Of a stretch of DNA of 14,482 bases, positions 13,278-14,482 are shown in pieces; the stretch's first letter is position 1; each line of letters starts with the position of its first letter. The DNA comes from an uncultured Paraprevotella sp. GTDB lineage: Bacteria > Bacteroidota > Bacteroidia > Bacteroidales > Bacteroidaceae. The stretch lies in the NCBI GenBank assembly GCA_900770805.1, contig CAAGLP010000146.1:1-14482 (forward strand), written 5' to 3'. Under the pieces are notes generated by a model that worked only from the letters and a program-made list of their open reading frames with translations, was not told the DNA's origin and made no database searches. The translations under genes and the position numbers were made by a program.

Positions 13278-14482
13278 ATGACAAAAGGTATAGTTAGTGG
13301 CGTAGTCTCCAACATGGTGACACTCCGTGTGGACGGACCTGTACTCCAGGGTGAGATATGCTACATTACGACTGGCGGCGACCGCCTGATGGCCGAGGTC
13401 ATCAAGGTCGTGGGAAGCGATGTGTACGTTCAGGTTTTTGAGAGTACACGTGGCTTGAAGGTTGGCTCTGAAGCCGAATTCACCGGACACCAGCTGGAGA
13501 TTCAGCTTGGCCCTGGTATGCTGAGTAAGAACTACGATGGTCTGCAGAATGACCTCGACAAGATGGATGGCGTGTTCCTGCGCCGTGGCCAGTACACCGC
13601 TCCTTTGGATGAGGACCGCCTGTGGGACTTCGAACCCATTGTGAAGGTTGGTGACCGTGTGCAGAGCAGTGATTGGCTCGGTAAGGTGGAGGAGAATCAC
13701 CAGCCATTGAAGATTATGGCTCCCTTCCAGATGGAAGGTACCGCTGTAGTTAAGAGCATTGTTGCCGCCGGACAGTACAAGGTGAATGACATTATTGCGG
13801 TGCTGACCACTGAGGCTGGCGAGGATATCAATGTGACTATGGTACAGCGTTGGCCTGTGAAGTTTGCTATGACAAACTACAAGGAGAAGCCCCGTCCATT
13901 TAAGTTGCTGGAAACCGGTGTGCGCACCATTGATACCTTCAATCCCATAGTAGAGGGTGGTACTGGTTTCATCCCCGGTCCCTTCGGAACAGGTAAGACC
14001 GTGCTTCAGCATGCCATTTCAAAGCAGGCCGAAGCCGATATCGTTATCATCGCTGCCTGTGGTGAGCGTGCCAACGAGGTTGTGGAAATCTTTACCGAAT
14101 TCCCCGAACTTATCGACCCCCACACAGGTCGTAAGTTGATGGAGCGTACCATCATTATTGCCAATACTTCCAACATGCCCGTTGCAGCTCGTGAAGCATC
14201 AGTATACACAGCCATGACCATGGCAGAGTACTATCGCTCAATGGGCTTGCGTGTGTTGTTGATGGCCGACTCCACATCACGTTGGGCACAGGCTCTGCGT
14301 GAGATGAGTAACCGTATGGAGGAACTTCCCGGTCCCGATGCTTTTCCCATGGACTTGGGCGCATTGGTTGCAAACTTCTACGGCCGTGCAGGTTATGTGT
14401 ACCTGAACAATGGTGAGGTGGGCAGCGTTACCTTCCTCGGTACCGTATCTCCTGCAGGTGGTAACCTGAAGGAACCTGTGAC
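13278..14482 (+). CDS. atpA: V-type ATP synthase/ATPase catalytic subunit A (partial, 3' end missing)
   Basis: Subunit A carries the catalytic ATP site of V/A-type rotary ATPases. The start ATG gives MTKGIVSGVVSNMVTLRVDG, the usual N-terminal beta-barrel. A long non-homologous region typical of A subunits and absent from B lies between about residues 110 and 190. The Walker A motif is GPFGTGKT (234-241), followed by the GERANE segment and LLMADSTSRWAQALREMSNR with the Walker B aspartate and the A-type SRWA signature. The reading frame is open to the window edge after 401 complete codons, where about 580-590 would be expected. Subunits B, D, I and K probably follow outside the window. The gene lies 51 bp after the DUF2764 gene and is presumably in the same operon. 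Confidence 0.96.
   Translation, partial: MTKGIVSGVVSNMVTLRVDGPVLQGEICYITTGGDRLMAEVIKVVGSDVYVQVFESTRGLKVGSEAEFTGHQLEIQLGPGMLSKNYDGLQNDLDKMDGVFLRRGQYTAPLDEDRLWDFEPIVKVGDRVQSSDWLGKVEENHQPLKIMAPFQMEGTAVVKSIVAAGQYKVNDIIAVLTTEAGEDINVTMVQRWPVKFAMTNYKEKPRPFKLLETGVRTIDTFNPIVEGGTGFIPGPFGTGKTVLQHAISKQAEADIVIIAACGERANEVVEIFTEFPELIDPHTGRKLMERTIIIANTSNMPVAAREASVYTAMTMAEYYRSMGLRVLLMADSTSRWAQALREMSNRMEELPGPDAFPMDLGALVANFYGRAGYVYLNNGEVGSVTFLGTVSPAGGNLKEPV

Noticed and set aside
13254..14012. 252-residue minus-strand open frame opposite atpA
   Set aside because: The plus strand encodes an unmistakable V-ATPase A subunit with a Walker A motif.

Overview
The window looks like a chromosomal segment of a Bacteroidales bacterium, most likely Prevotella-like. 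The grounds are mid-range GC, TypA and YfhO proteins of Bacteroides/Prevotella type, a bacterial V-type ATPase operon that includes a DUF2764 gene, and several TAnnTTTG promoter boxes of the kind used by the Bacteroidetes primary sigma factor. The genus is an inference from remembered family sequences, not from a search.

Layout. (1) 1-1905: promoter and typA/bipA, a ribosome-associated GTPase. (2) 2025-5437: a YfhO-family multi-spanning membrane protein, overlapped by 13 bp by a family-2 glycosyltransferase. Short arrays of a degenerate 9-bp repeat lie both before yfhO and after the glycosyltransferase. (3) 5527-8181, minus strand: a compact three-gene run, transcribed as an HlpA-like glycosyltransferase, then a GT4 glycosyltransferase, then a VanZ-like membrane protein. 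(4) 8182-8379: a divergent promoter region with two apparent minus-strand promoters and one plus-strand promoter, two of them interleaved around an A10 tract. (5) 8380-9980, plus strand: a family-2 glycosyltransferase with an in-frame G9 tract just before its nucleotide-binding motif, then an IspD/TarI-family cytidylyltransferase. (6) 9961-10099: hairpins and a repeat-rich intergenic region between convergent genes. (7) 10137-11582, minus strand: a Wzx-type flippase. (8) 11705-14482, plus strand: the start of a V-type ATPase operon (subunit E, DUF2764 protein, subunit A, which runs off the window).

Four glycosyltransferases, YfhO, the cytidylyltransferase and the flippase suggest a surface-glycan locus lying between two housekeeping loci (typA and the ATPase). 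No Wzy polymerase, chain-length regulator or initiating sugar-phosphate transferase is visible here, so the window does not hold a complete capsule or O-antigen pathway.

The most interesting signal is at 8278-8609. A G9 run sits inside a glycosyltransferase gene, and both one-base slippage frames hit a stop before the catalytic motifs. An A10 run sits in the promoter spacer of the same gene, where a divergent promoter overlaps it. Together these are consistent with a phase-variable glycan switch. This is inferred from one sequence and needs population or read-level data.
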